Source: Parvularcula lutaonensis (GTDB taxonomy: Bacteria > Pseudomonadota > Alphaproteobacteria > Caulobacterales > Parvularculaceae). Taken from it: a stretch of 64,000 nt of DNA. Shown here one piece after another: positions 37,601-45,918 of this stretch. Positions within the stretch are counted from its first letter, which is position 1; every line of letters begins with the position of its first letter. The stretch spans positions 434,001-498,000 of the forward strand of contig NZ_BMXU01000001.1 of NCBI RefSeq assembly GCF_014651915.1, read 5' to 3'. The notes below the pieces were generated by a model that ran no database searches, was not told the DNA's origin, and saw nothing but the letters and a program-made list of their open reading frames with translations. The position numbers and the translations under genes were made by a program.

Positions 37601-37810
37601 CTCCTCGATGGGTTCCACGATCCCTTCCTCGACCTCTTCGGGCGAAGCGCCGGGGTAGGGGACCGTGATGTTCACCGCATACGGATTGACGTCGGGAAAA
37701 AGCCTCACGGTCAGTGACCGCGCGCTGACAAGGCCTGCCGCGACCAGGAAGATCGCCAGCAGGTTCGCGGCGACGCGGCTGTCGACGAACCAGCGGATCA
37801 GCTTGTTCAT
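34604..37810 (-). CDS. RND-family efflux permease (AcrB/MdtC-like)
   Basis: A 1068-residue proton-driven inner-membrane pump with 12 helices and two large periplasmic loops. The N-terminus (MNKLIRWFVDSRVAANLLAI) and FPDVNPYAVNITVPYPGAS are typical. Helix 4 carries the proton-relay pair in GIVVDDAIVVGENI. The second half mirrors it with GLSGVIINDALLMVDYIN. The substrate is unknown. Its ATG overlaps the stop of the upstream fusion-protein gene by 4 bases, so the two form one coupled unit. Confidence 0.94.
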   Translation of the reverse strand: MNKLIRWFVDSRVAANLLAIFLVAAGLVSARSLTVRLFPDVNPYAVNITVPYPGASPEEVEEGIVEPIEEQVQGLEGVRKVDALAAENVANVLVFLDFGEDTPELANDIRNAVNQITVFPADAEEPQISEVKSEEVIAQVVLWGDRDAIDLKKIADGVRSRIIASDAVSRVEIVGVPEYLIDIEIPSARLESLGLSLEDIAARIRARSLELSGGEIEGDRNRLLVRTLGEAEVGSEFGKISILTSEEKAPVLLQEIANITDGLAETPILSRFDGHPAVGLNVFRVGDEQVFAIIEEVKAVLAEADETLPPGVEANLFRDQSTGLRDRVNLLISNGIIGFMLILVLLLLFLDVRVAFWVGVGVAISFFGAFIPMAAAGIAISQLSLFGFILATGIVVDDAIVVGENIYATIEEGEEDTKQAAKRGTIRVASPVFFSVSTTVAAFLPLMFVPSTVGQFIGDIAFVVCAVLVMSLIESFFILPQHLSHLHDRPPGRISIRRYTDPLRNWTAKRLDAFSDNQLRPWITFAASKPFATLLFALAILIATFALFSSGRIKTIFFPEIEGNYVTAQLQLAEAASEVQTMRSVDQILAAAEEAAKVVAKRSGTPEEKVIESIFWSLGQSVSGPGIGSTETSGGAAPNFANIDVKIQDAAIRNFTAEQFEAAWREATGPIPGAQKLTFSFDLTGGGLPVQIRVLSRDEEAAREVVGKLRDELESIRGVFDVSDDRFRTTDEVQVRLLPEAVSYGIDLQTVARAVRAAFFGAEAVRVQRDREEIEVRVRLPKDERRTIEDVKRQKIIVNGTAIPISAVADISIGQAPASITRVDGQRVFVLSADIDGAITTADEVTAQILGPAWENIAADYPQVRVAPGGEQEESARALPALYRNFILAMFCIYALLALAFRSYTQPLIVLSVIPFGLIGALWGHAFLNLDISLLSIFGIIGLSGVIINDALLMVDYINENMRKGLERTEAIVDAAVGRFRPIILTSLTTFFGVTPIVLEHSVQAAFLKPTAVSLGFGILFGTIVLMFVVPAMAALHARARSGLRRAKEWVRHKVKGRRSDGEASLVG

Positions 37811-38994
37811 TGCATGGTCTCTTGCAGGGATGCCGAGCGGGAAACCGGGGTAACCTTCAGGCCCTCCGCCTCCTCGGTCAGGGCCGTCAGGACGATCCGC
37901 TCATCCCGCAGGTCGGTCGCCGTTCGGAAAATCACATCGGTATCGGTTCGCTGGACTGGCGTGACCGGAACCATGCGCAGCCTGTCTTCTTCATCGAGGG
38001 CCCAGACGAAGCGCTCTTCGCGCACGGTGCCCAATGGCGCCGCGAAGAGCTGCCCGCTGATTTCAGCAGGAATTTCGACGGTGACGAAGTCATTCGCGAA
38101 CGCCCCGCTATCGCTTGCAAAGGCGTCGGGCACTTCGATGACGACGGGGACGGTCCGGCTCTGCCGGTCCACGGATTGACCGAAGCGCTTCACCCTGCCG
38201 GTGAGCGTTACGTTGCTGGCACTGGCGCGGCTTGGCTTGACGATCACGTCGAGCGGACGGTCACTGTTCGATGCGGCGCGACGGACAGCCTCGGCATCCC
38301 TTGGCAGCAAGCCAAGCAGGATCTCCGCCGCGCCAGTATCGAAGATGGTGGCAGCGGCCATGCCAGGTTGCACCAACCTCCCCAGGGCGACGTTCTCCGA
38401 GATCACCGAGGCATCGAAGGGCGCCGTGACACGCGTGTCCTCCAGGCGCTTTCGCGCTACCGTCAGCGCCGCTCCGGCCTGGCCGACCCGAGCGCGGGCG
38501 CTGGCGAGGGCGGCATCGGCTTGCTGCCTGCGTGAGGTCGCCGTGGCGCCGATTTCCTCGAGCCGCTTCTGGCGCGCAGCTTCCGCTTCGGCCCGGGCGA
38601 GTTCGGCCTTTGCCGCTTCGAGATCCGCTGCTGCCCGTTCAAGATCCGCCTCGAAAGTCCGGGGATCGATCCTGAACAGAAGCTCGCCCTTGGCGAACCG
38701 GCCGCCCGGTTCGAGCTTGGGGGAGACTTCGACCACCTTGCCGGAGACCTCCGGCATGACATCGACTTCGGCCTTGGGTCGCAGGAAGCCTTCTTCGACC
38801 ACCGAGAGTGTTTCCACCGGGCGGGCGCTCACGGTCTCGACCAGCGGGAAGGATTCTTCGCGCGGTGGCCGGGCATTGTCCCGCGCCTTCGCGACCACGC
38901 CCGCGCCAAAATAGATCAGCAAACCAAGACCCAGTGCGCCTAGGGCGATGACGACCCACCGCATGCCGCTACTGTCTTCTTGGGTCAGGTCCAT
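37807..38994 (-). CDS. RND efflux periplasmic adaptor (membrane fusion protein)
   Basis: A 395-residue adaptor that links the pump to the outer-membrane channel. One N-terminal membrane anchor (MRWVVIALGALGLGLLIYFG) is followed by a lipoyl half (VMPEVSGKVVEVS), a coiled-coil hairpin (ADLEAAKAELARAEAEAARQ to ASARARVGQAG), the second lipoyl half (VTAPFDASVISENV) and beta-barrel and membrane-proximal domains. ATG 38994 is supported by GGAGG 8 bases upstream. Confidence 0.93.
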   Translation of the reverse strand: MDLTQEDSSGMRWVVIALGALGLGLLIYFGAGVVAKARDNARPPREESFPLVETVSARPVETLSVVEEGFLRPKAEVDVMPEVSGKVVEVSPKLEPGGRFAKGELLFRIDPRTFEADLERAAADLEAAKAELARAEAEAARQKRLEEIGATATSRRQQADAALASARARVGQAGAALTVARKRLEDTRVTAPFDASVISENVALGRLVQPGMAAATIFDTGAAEILLGLLPRDAEAVRRAASNSDRPLDVIVKPSRASASNVTLTGRVKRFGQSVDRQSRTVPVVIEVPDAFASDSGAFANDFVTVEIPAEISGQLFAAPLGTVREERFVWALDEEDRLRMVPVTPVQRTDTDVIFRTATDLRDERIVLTALTEEAEGLKVTPVSRSASLQETMQ

Positions 38995-39072
38995 TAGTTG
39001 GTCCTCCGGGACGCTCAACCTACCCTTACCAACTCAGTGCTAGGGGAGCGTAAAATTCCAAGGGTTTTGCAG

Positions 39073-40521
39073 ATGCAGAAATACCTAATGCTCGTGCTCG
39101 CGATGACGCTCTCGGGATGTATCGCGGTGGGGCCGCGCTACAACGAACCGGGCGTTGAGGGCCTGCAGGAAGGGTATGTCTACGGCGGTGAGGATGTTTT
39201 CGCCGCTGGCGAGGAAGCTGACGCTAACCCGGTGTGGTGGAGGGCCTTTTCCGACCCTCGCATCGGCGAAATGGTCGGCCTGGCCCAAGCACAAAATCGT
39301 GACCTCCGGGCCGCGTTTTTCCGGCTCGAGGCGGCTGAGGCCCGGGCTGGCGCAGCGCGCCGGGCGCTTTTGCCGCAAGGCGGCACCAGCTTCGCCATCA
39401 CGCGCCAACAGCAGCCACGGGCGGCCTTTGCCGGCTTCGGTGGCGCTGCGGGGCAGCAGCCTCAGCAGCAGGGCGGGGCGCCCGAATTCACCCTGTACCA
39501 GGCCCAGGCCCAGGCAAGCTGGGAGGTCGATCTCTTCGGCCGCCTCCGCCGTCAGGCACAGGGCGCCAGCGCGCGCGCCGAGCAGCAGGCTGAACTGCTC
39601 CGCGATGCCCAGCGGCTGACGACCGCGCAGACCGTCGATACCTTTCTCGTGCTGGTCGAGGCGCTGAACCGGCGGCGGGTGGCTCTCGACAACCTGGCGC
39701 TGCAACAGCGGACACTGGCCCTGACCGAACAGCTTTACGAGTTGGGAGAGATCCCGCAGCTCGACCTGTTCAGGCAGCAGACCCTGGTGAACACCACCGC
39801 CGCGCAGGTGAAGCAGCTGGAAAACGCTGCCGCCGATGCCACGGCGTCGATGGCGCTCCTCGTCGGCATGACCGTGCCGGACTTCCTCGCCCGGTTCCCG
39901 GATCTCATCGACAAGGACGTCGCACCGCCAATCCCGAGCGCGGAAGGCGCGATCGTCCTCGCCGAGCCGGCAGAGGTCCTGCGGAAGCGCCCTGACGTTA
40001 TCGCCGCGGAACGCCAGCTCGCAGCGGAGACCTACGACATCGGGGTGGAAACGGCCGGCCTCTTTCCCCAGGTCAGCCTTGTCGGCTCAGGTGGCCTGAC
40101 GGCGCTCGATTTCTCTGGCCTCGGCGAAGACAATGCCGTGGGCTATTCGGTGGGGCCGCAGATCAGCTGGCAGATCCTGAGCTACCCGCTGCTCCTCAGG
40201 CAGCGGGCCGCGGCCAGCGCCGAAGCGCGCGCGGCTCTCGCCAATTACGAACAGACCGTGCTCCGCGCACTGACCGAGACTGACCGGGCGCTGGCGGTTC
40301 ACTCTGGCGCGGTGGAGCAGGCGGTGCTGCTGAGTGACGCCGAGCGCACCGCCACCCGCGCGGCCGAGCTGACGGCAATCCGCTACCGGGAGGGTGCCGA
40401 CAGCCTCCTCAACCTCCTCGATGCCCAGCGCACCGCGCTCAGCATTCAGGACCAGGCCGTCACGGCCAAGGTGGCGGCTCTGAGGACGAGGGCTGCCGTT
40501 CACCGGGTGCTTGCCGACTAG
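39073..40521 (+). CDS. Efflux outer-membrane channel lipoprotein (NodT/OprM family)
   Basis: A 482-residue TolC-like channel with lipobox TLSGC (Cys16) and the family start GPRYNEPG. Two repeats carry the helical barrel and beta strands: PVWWRAFSDPRIGEMVGLA, then SWEVDLFGRLRRQAQGASAR, and later ISWQILSYPLLLRQRAAASA. A Gln/Gly-rich insert (residues about 110-135) widens the first hairpin. The gene is divergent from the adaptor-pump pair, with a 78-base shared promoter region, so all three parts of a tripartite pump are here but in two transcripts. Confidence 0.92.
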   Translation: MQKYLMLVLAMTLSGCIAVGPRYNEPGVEGLQEGYVYGGEDVFAAGEEADANPVWWRAFSDPRIGEMVGLAQAQNRDLRAAFFRLEAAEARAGAARRALLPQGGTSFAITRQQQPRAAFAGFGGAAGQQPQQQGGAPEFTLYQAQAQASWEVDLFGRLRRQAQGASARAEQQAELLRDAQRLTTAQTVDTFLVLVEALNRRRVALDNLALQQRTLALTEQLYELGEIPQLDLFRQQTLVNTTAAQVKQLENAAADATASMALLVGMTVPDFLARFPDLIDKDVAPPIPSAEGAIVLAEPAEVLRKRPDVIAAERQLAAETYDIGVETAGLFPQVSLVGSGGLTALDFSGLGEDNAVGYSVGPQISWQILSYPLLLRQRAAASAEARAALANYEQTVLRALTETDRALAVHSGAVEQAVLLSDAERTATRAAELTAIRYREGADSLLNLLDAQRTALSIQDQAVTAKVAALRTRAAVHRVLAD

Positions 40522-40629
40522 AAGCGGAACCCGGCGTGCGAGATCAGGAAGCTTCCAAGGCACCCGACCGGGTGTCCGGCGCGTTTGCGCCGCCCCATCG
40601 GAGCGCCCCCGGCGCGCGAGATCAAAGGA

Positions 40630-40706
40630 TGGTAGGGGCGGAGGGACTCGAACCCCCAACCTAGCGGTTATGAGCCGCCAGCTCTAACCAATTGAGCTAC
40701 ACCCCC
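40630..40706 (-). tRNA. tRNA with CAT anticodon (tRNA-Ile2 or elongator tRNA-Met)
   Basis: A 77-base cloverleaf including an encoded CCA. The acceptor stem is GGGGGTG with CGCCCCT, the D arm GTAGCTCAATTGGTTAGAGC, the anticodon loop CTCATAA with a 5-bp stem, and the T loop TTCGAGT. The anticodon is CAT. The first pair is G-U rather than the unpaired C-A of initiators, so it is not the initiator. The CTCATAA loop recalls tRNA-Ile2, read as isoleucine after lysidine modification; the acceptor end looks more like elongator Met. The isotype is left open. Confidence 0.93.
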
Positions 40707-40891
40707 GAACCCGAAGCGCGGGACGGTCTCCCTAGCATCAGCCGCACTGTTCTCAAGGAAAAGAGCTTCCTCCGATGCGCTTTCCTGCTGGCTCTCGACA
40801 GGGCAGCCCGGTGTGGGGGTCCGCTTGGTGATCGTCGGATTGACCATGCGCCGCAGCATGTTCTGGCCTTCGCGGCTTTGGACCTGTAACG

Positions 40892-40918
40892 GTCTCCTCA
40901 ACTGAGAAAAGAGGAGAC
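40892..40918 (+). promoter_or_regulatory. Hairpin that buries the fadA ribosome-binding site
   Basis: GTCTCCTC (40892-40899) pairs perfectly over 8 bp with GAGGAGAC (40911-40918) around an 11-base A-rich loop. The right arm holds the GAGGAG Shine-Dalgarno for fadA, whose ATG is 5 bases further on. Confidence 0.6.
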
Positions 40919-40923
40919 GCTTC

Positions 40924-42135
40924 ATGACTGAGGCCTTCATCTACGACGCCGTGCGCACCCCGCGCGGCAAGGGCAAGCCGGACGGCTCGCTTCACGAAAT
41001 CACCCCGGTACAGCTTGGCGCGCAGGTCCTTCAGGCCCTCCGCGACCGCAACGAGCTCGACACCCGTTATGTCGACGACGTGATCTTCGGCTGCGTGTCG
41101 CCGGTGGGCGAGCAGGGTGCCGACATTGCCCGCACGGCGGTGCTGCAGGCAGACTATGCGCAGACCACCGCGGGTGTGCAGATCAACCGCTTTTGCGCCT
41201 CGGCGCTCGAAGCCACCAACATGGCTGCCGCGAAGGTCATGTCCGGTGAGGCCGACATGGCTATCGGCGGCGGTGTCGAAGCGATGAGCCGTGTACCGAT
41301 GGGTTCAGATGGCGGCGCCATGGTTTCCGACCCGGCCGTCACCTTCAAGAACTACATCGTCCCGCAAGGGATCTCGGCCGACCTCATCGCGACCAAGTAC
41401 GGCATCAGCCGCGACGACGCCGACGCCTACGCTGTCGAGTCGCAGAAACGCTCGGCCAGGAGCTGGGAAGAGAACCGCTTCGAAAAGTCCGTCGTCCCGG
41501 TGAAGGACGTCATTGGGATGACGGTCCTCGACCATGACGAGAACATCCGTCCGCAAACCGACATGCAGAGCCTCGCGGGCCTGCCGCCGGCCTTCCAGGG
41601 CCTGGGCGAGATGATGCCGGGCTTCGACAAGGTCGCGATCCAGAAATACCCCGAGCTCGAGCGGATCGAGCACATCCACACCGCGGGCAACTCCTCGGCG
41701 ATCGTCGACGGTGCTGCCGGCATCCTCATCGGCAACGAAGAGATGGGCAAGAAGTTCGGCATGAAGCCCCGTGCACGGATCAAGGCGATGGCCTCGATCG
41801 GTTCGGAGCCGACCATCATGCTGACGGGTCCCGAATTCGTTGCCAAGAAGGTCCTCGAGCGCGCGGGCATGTCGAAGAATGACATCGACCTCTGGGAGCT
41901 CAACGAAGCCTTCGCCTCGGTCGTCCTGCGCTTCATGCAGGCCCTCGACATCGACCACTCGGACATCAATGTCTGCGGCGGCGCGATTGCGATGGGCCAC
42001 CCGCTGGGCGCGACTGGCGCGATGATCCTCGGCACGGTCCTCGACGAGCTCGAGCGCACCGGCAAGTCGACCGCTCTCACCACGCTGTGCATCGGCGGCG
42101 GCATGGGCACGGCCACGATCATCGAGCGCGTCTAA
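40924..42135 (+). CDS. fadA: Acetyl-CoA C-acyltransferase (3-ketoacyl-CoA thiolase)
   Basis: The thiolase cleaves 3-ketoacyl-CoA with CoA in the last step of beta-oxidation. The 403-residue protein has nucleophile Cys91 in [10 protein letters not shown], the base His in GHPLGATGA and the second Cys in [10 protein letters not shown] near the C-terminus. ATG 40924 follows GAGGAG. The partner fadJ lies one gene downstream on the same strand, so the pair forms an oxidation unit with an unrelated hydrolase gene inserted between. Translation may be limited by the hairpin over its ribosome-binding site. Confidence 0.95.
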   Translation: MTEAFIYDAVRTPRGKGKPDGSLHEITPVQLGAQVLQALRDRNELDTRYVDDVIFGCVSPVGEQGADIARTAVLQADYAQTTAGVQINRFCASALEATNMAAAKVMSGEADMAIGGGVEAMSRVPMGSDGGAMVSDPAVTFKNYIVPQGISADLIATKYGISRDDADAYAVESQKRSARSWEENRFEKSVVPVKDVIGMTVLDHDENIRPQTDMQSLAGLPPAFQGLGEMMPGFDKVAIQKYPELERIEHIHTAGNSSAIVDGAAGILIGNEEMGKKFGMKPRARIKAMASIGSEPTIMLTGPEFVAKKVLERAGMSKNDIDLWELNEAFASVVLRFMQALDIDHSDINVCGGAIAMGHPLGATGAMILGTVLDELERTGKSTALTTLCIGGGMGTATIIERV

Positions 42136-42192
42136 TTGGGATCGCTGTCCAGCCGGGCGGTCCCGCCCGGCCCGGACGGCGGGGAGACTGGA

Positions 42193-43155
42193 ATGACCGT
42201 ACGCAAACTGTCTGTCGTTGCTTCTGCCCTCGCCCTGTTGGGCGTGGCGTCGGCACAGAACAGCGCATGCAATGCGAACACCGACTATGCGATCGGCCTT
42301 CACGGCGGTGCGTATACGAACGGTGAGAACATCAGCCAGCAACAGATGACCTATATCCGCGAGCTGGCTGCCCAGGTGAACCGCAGGCTGCAAAACGGTG
42401 CGACGGCTGTCGACGCCGTGGAGCTGGCCGTCGGGGCGATGGAGGAAAGCGGGCTCTACAATGCTGGCCGTGCTTCCATCACCAATCAGGAAGGCTATGT
42501 CGAGAACGACGCCTCGATCATGGATGGATCGGACCTCAATGCAGGTGCCGTCGGTTCGCTGATCAACACCCGCTCGCCTGTCCATGCGGCCCGCCTTGTC
42601 ATGGACAAGTCGCGGCACGTCATGGTCGTCGGCGACCGGGGCGAGGCGTATGTCCGCGAGCTGGGTGCAGAGGAAGCGCCGAAAGGCTGGTTCCTCAAGG
42701 CCGGTTCGGAGAAAGACGAGCACGGAACGGTGGGCGCGGTCGCGCTTGACCGTTGCGGCAATATCGCGGCAGCGACTTCCACCGGCGGTTATGACGCCAA
42801 GGTTCCCGGCCGGCTGGGTGATGTCCCGGTCATCGGCGCAGGGACCTATGCGGACAATATGGGTGCGGCGGTCTCCGCCACCGGTCACGGCGAATGGTTC
42901 ATTCGCCACGCCGCGGCACACTCGATCTCCCTCCTCGTGGAAGGCGGCCTCTCGGTGCAGGATGCATCCGAAGCCGTCCTCGAACGCATGGCCAGAAAGA
43001 ACGGTCTTGGGGCCGTGATCACGCTGGACCGGCAAGGCAACTTCGCCGCTCCGCACTCGACGCAAGGCATCATCCACGCCTTCGCCAGCGACGACACCCA
43101 GGCCTATTCGAAGAAAACCAGCGCAGAGCCCGTGGGCCGCGCGAACCAGGAATAA
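42193..43155 (+). CDS. Exported isoaspartyl peptidase/asparaginase-like Ntn hydrolase
   Basis: A 320-residue precursor with a signal peptide (VRKLSVVASALALLGVASAQ). The enzyme self-cleaves before Thr179 (DEHGTVGAVALD) to free the catalytic Thr. Other family blocks are AIGLHGGAYT, AVDAVELAVGAMEESGLYNAG and STGGYDAKVPGRLGDVP (oxyanion and substrate loop). Relatives hydrolyse isoaspartyl dipeptides, asparagine or glycosylasparagine. It lies 57 bases after fadA and 12 before fadJ on the same strand, so it is almost certainly co-transcribed with fatty-acid genes, which its chemistry does not explain. Confidence 0.88.
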   Translation: MTVRKLSVVASALALLGVASAQNSACNANTDYAIGLHGGAYTNGENISQQQMTYIRELAAQVNRRLQNGATAVDAVELAVGAMEESGLYNAGRASITNQEGYVENDASIMDGSDLNAGAVGSLINTRSPVHAARLVMDKSRHVMVVGDRGEAYVRELGAEEAPKGWFLKAGSEKDEHGTVGAVALDRCGNIAAATSTGGYDAKVPGRLGDVPVIGAGTYADNMGAAVSATGHGEWFIRHAAAHSISLLVEGGLSVQDASEAVLERMARKNGLGAVITLDRQGNFAAPHSTQGIIHAFASDDTQAYSKKTSAEPVGRANQE

Positions 43156-43167
43156 GGGGATAATCCC

Positions 43168-45363
43168 ATGAGCTACGAAAGCTTCAAGATCGAAACCGAT
43201 GCCGACGGCATCGTCACCATGACCATCGACCTGCCGGGCAAGTCGATGAATGTCTGGGACCAGAACCTCATCGCGGACTTTGAAAAGTTCGTGGACGAAT
43301 TTGTCTCGAATGACGACATGAAGGGACTGGTCATCACGTCTGGCAAGGACAGTGGCTTCCTCGCGGGTGCCGACCTGACCATGCTCGGCTCGATGCCGAA
43401 AGATGCGACCCCGGAGCAAATGTTCGAGGCAAATTACGGCCTGCAGAAAGCGCTCCGCAAGCTGGAGACCGGCGGCCAGGACGTCAAAGCGCTGCAAAAG
43501 GGACAGGCCCATGCCAAGCCCGTCGCGGCTGCGGTCAATGGCCTCGCCCTCGGAGGCGGCATGGAACTGGCGCTTGCCGCGCATTACCGCGTGGCCTCCG
43601 ACAGCCCGAAGGTCCAGTTCGGCCAGCCTGAAGTGCAGGTCGGCCTGATCCCGGGCGCAGGCGGCACCCAGCGCACGATGCGCCTCGCCGGCGTCCAGAA
43701 CGCGATGCAGATCTGCACCCAGGGCAAGCCGATGAAGGCCGACGCCGCCAAGGCCATGGGCATCGTCGATGAAATCGCTCCGCATGAAGAGATTGTCGCC
43801 AAGGCGAAGGAATGGGTGAAAGCCAACCCGAAAACCGCGGCGCGCTGGGACCGCAAGGGCTTCAAGATCCCCGGCGGCGCAGGCGCCATGGACCCGAGGG
43901 TCGTGCCGATCTTCGCTGGGTCCTCCGCCATGGCCCAGGGCCAGACCTACCACAACTACCCCGCCGTCGAGCGTATCCTCTCGGCGATCTATGAAGGCTC
44001 GATCGTCCCGATCGATGTCGGCCTCCGGATCGAGAGCAAGTATTTCGTCAAGTGCCTGATGGAGCCGCAGGCGAAGAACATGATCCGTACGCTGTTCATC
44101 AACAAGACGGCGGCGGAAAAGGGCGCAGCGCGCCCCAAGGGTATCGAGAAGCAGGTGATCAAGACCCTGGGCGTCCTCGGTGCCGGCATGATGGGCGCTG
44201 GTATCGCCTACGTCTCGGCTAAAGCGGGGATGAAGGTCGTCCTCCTCGACCGCGACATGGAGAGCGCCGAGCGGGGCAAGGGCTACTCGGTCAAGCTGAA
44301 CGAGAAAGCCATCTCGCGCGGCAAGCTGACGAAAGAGAAGTCGGACGCGATGCTCGACCTCATCATGCCGACTGACAAGGTCGAGGACCTCAAGGATGTC
44401 GACCTCATCATCGAGGCCGTCTTCGAGGATCCGGCGGTGAAGAAAGACATCACCGAGCGCGTCGAAGCCGTCATCCGCAAGGATGTCATCTTCGCATCGA
44501 ACACTTCGACCATCCCGATCAAGAACCTTGCGAAGAACTTCACGCGTACGGAAGACTTTATCGGCATCCACTTCTTCTCGCCTGTCGACAAGATGCCTCT
44601 GGTCGAGATCATCACGCCGGAAGGCTGCGGTGACAAAGCCCTCGCCACGGCTCTGGACTACGTGCAGGCGATCAAGAAGACGCCGATCGTCGTCTCCGAC
44701 ACCCGCGGCTTCTACTGCAACTCGGTCGTCATGCCCTACCTCAACGAGGCGGCGCTGATGGTCAAAGAGGGCATCAATCCCGCGCTCATCGAGAACTGTG
44801 CCGTCCACATGGGCATGCCGATTGGCCCGCTCGCGCTGATGGACGAAACCAGTCAGGAGCTCGGCTGGCGGATTGCCCAGGCGACCATGAAGGAGATGGG
44901 TGACGATTATCAGCCCACGGGAGTCGAAGACCTGCTCAAGACCTTCGTTGAAGATCTCGGGCGCAAGGGCAAGAAAGTCGGCAAGGGCTTTTACGACTAT
45001 CCCGAAGGCGGCAAGAAGCACCTCTGGAAAGGTCTCTCGGAGTACTTCCCCCTGCGCGAAGACCAGCCGACGCCGGAAGAGGTCAAGGAACGTCTCCTCT
45101 ACATCCAGCTTGTCGCTGCATCGAACATGTATGCCCAGGACGTCGTCCATGATCCGCAGTCGGCCGATCTCGGCGCTATCTTCGGCTGGGGTTTTGCTCC
45201 GTGGACGGGTGGTCCGATGAGCTACATCGACACCATCGGCGTGGACGAGTTCGTCCGTATTGCTGACAGTCTGGCCGAGAAGTACGGTTCGAAGTTCTCG
45301 CCGCCCGCGAAGTTCCGCGAGATGGCCGAGAAAGGCGAGAAGCTCTACAACGACGCCGCGTAA
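43168..45363 (+). CDS. fadJ: Fatty-acid oxidation multifunctional protein (enoyl-CoA hydratase / 3-hydroxyacyl-CoA dehydrogenase)
   Basis: A 731-residue fusion enzyme that does the hydration and NAD-linked oxidation steps of beta-oxidation. Residues 1-190 are a crotonase domain with catalytic Glu133 (ALGGGMELALA) and Glu155 (QPEVQVGLIPGAGG). The dehydrogenase half has the NAD site LGAGMMGAGIAYVSAKAG near residue 335, IFASNTSTIPI and the catalytic His in IGIHFFSPVDKMPLVEII. The C-terminal domain ends FREMAEKGEKLYNDAA. It pairs with fadA. FadB and FadJ cannot be told apart from sequence alone; fadJ is used for its alphaproteobacterial style. Confidence 0.94.
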   Translation: MSYESFKIETDADGIVTMTIDLPGKSMNVWDQNLIADFEKFVDEFVSNDDMKGLVITSGKDSGFLAGADLTMLGSMPKDATPEQMFEANYGLQKALRKLETGGQDVKALQKGQAHAKPVAAAVNGLALGGGMELALAAHYRVASDSPKVQFGQPEVQVGLIPGAGGTQRTMRLAGVQNAMQICTQGKPMKADAAKAMGIVDEIAPHEEIVAKAKEWVKANPKTAARWDRKGFKIPGGAGAMDPRVVPIFAGSSAMAQGQTYHNYPAVERILSAIYEGSIVPIDVGLRIESKYFVKCLMEPQAKNMIRTLFINKTAAEKGAARPKGIEKQVIKTLGVLGAGMMGAGIAYVSAKAGMKVVLLDRDMESAERGKGYSVKLNEKAISRGKLTKEKSDAMLDLIMPTDKVEDLKDVDLIIEAVFEDPAVKKDITERVEAVIRKDVIFASNTSTIPIKNLAKNFTRTEDFIGIHFFSPVDKMPLVEIITPEGCGDKALATALDYVQAIKKTPIVVSDTRGFYCNSVVMPYLNEAALMVKEGINPALIENCAVHMGMPIGPLALMDETSQELGWRIAQATMKEMGDDYQPTGVEDLLKTFVEDLGRKGKKVGKGFYDYPEGGKKHLWKGLSEYFPLREDQPTPEEVKERLLYIQLVAASNMYAQDVVHDPQSADLGAIFGWGFAPWTGGPMSYIDTIGVDEFVRIADSLAEKYGSKFSPPAKFREMAEKGEKLYNDAA

Positions 45364-45371
45364 CCATTCCT

Positions 45372-45430
45372 GCTCCTGGCTTTCAGGAGCGCTTGGATAG
45401 CTGCGGAGGTGATGACCAAGCCATCACCTC
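45372..45430 (+). ncRNA. Two tandem hairpins after fadJ, possible 3'-UTR small RNA (with the following terminator)
   Basis: GCTCCTG pairs with CAGGAGC (45372-45390, 7 bp, loop 5) and GAGGTGATG pairs with CATCACCTC (45406-45430, 9 bp, loop 7). With the terminator at 45462-45495 they form a compact structured unit of about 125 bases directly after the fadJ stop. Confidence 0.35.
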
Positions 45431-45461
45431 TGCACTCAGGGATCTCTTCGACGAGGTCATG

Positions 45462-45495
45462 CCCCAGGCCGAGGTCACGCTCGCCTGGGGTTTTT
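45462..45495 (+). terminator. Rho-independent terminator downstream of fadJ
   Basis: CCCCAGGC (45462-45469) pairs perfectly with GCCTGGGG (45483-45490), followed by TTTTT and CG. It likely ends the fadA-fadJ transcript or a small RNA processed from it. Confidence 0.8.
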
Positions 45496-45918
45496 CGTGT
45501 CAGCCTAACGGCCCCAGGCCCTGTGTCGCCTCGATCACAGGCTATCGCGACCGCTGCAACCCCCAGCATTCGGAGGGTGCCGCGTGTGCCGGACAATTTC
45601 CGCACGAGACCAAGGGAACCGGGATGAAGCTGAGCCATGCTGAAATCCGCCCTTGTCCCCCAGCCAAGGGTGCCCTTCGGGTCTGAGCGAGCGTGCACGC
45701 TCAGGCGAAGCTCTCTTGAGCAACTTGCGAGGTGTCGGTTTGGATCGCGCCGTCATCATCGAGGGTCAGCGCCGCCGGGTTTGGCCAGGCGTGCTGAAGC
45801 CTCAGACCATTTGGGAGACCTGATGGCCCACCGATCCTCGCGCTCGCCATCACCTCAACCATCCGCTATCACACCAAAGGTCTCTCGAAATGAGCGAGGG
45901 TGCTCAAGCGCGCAGGTC

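Larger units (their letters stand above)
45364..45918. other. Intergenic stretch of 555 bases, hairpin-rich, no supported gene
   Basis: Between fadJ and the DUF3592 gene. The first 130 bases hold three consecutive hairpins, the last followed by T5. Further on, a perfect 14-base palindrome GAGCGTGCACGCTC lies at 45689-45702. Open frames occur on both strands but none has a good ribosome site or a recognisable protein. It could be a structured 3' region, a small RNA, or a dispersed repeat. Confidence 0.5.

Noticed and set aside
41305-45150. A 1281-codon open frame on the minus strand opposite fadA and fadJ
   Set aside because: It mirrors the codon pattern of strongly supported genes on the plus strand, is rich in Asp/Arg/His/Val as expected from antisense GC-rich code, and has no family motifs.
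45345-45698. A 117-codon minus-strand frame downstream of fadJ
   Set aside because: It runs over the three hairpins and the terminator, has no ribosome site, and resembles no protein family.
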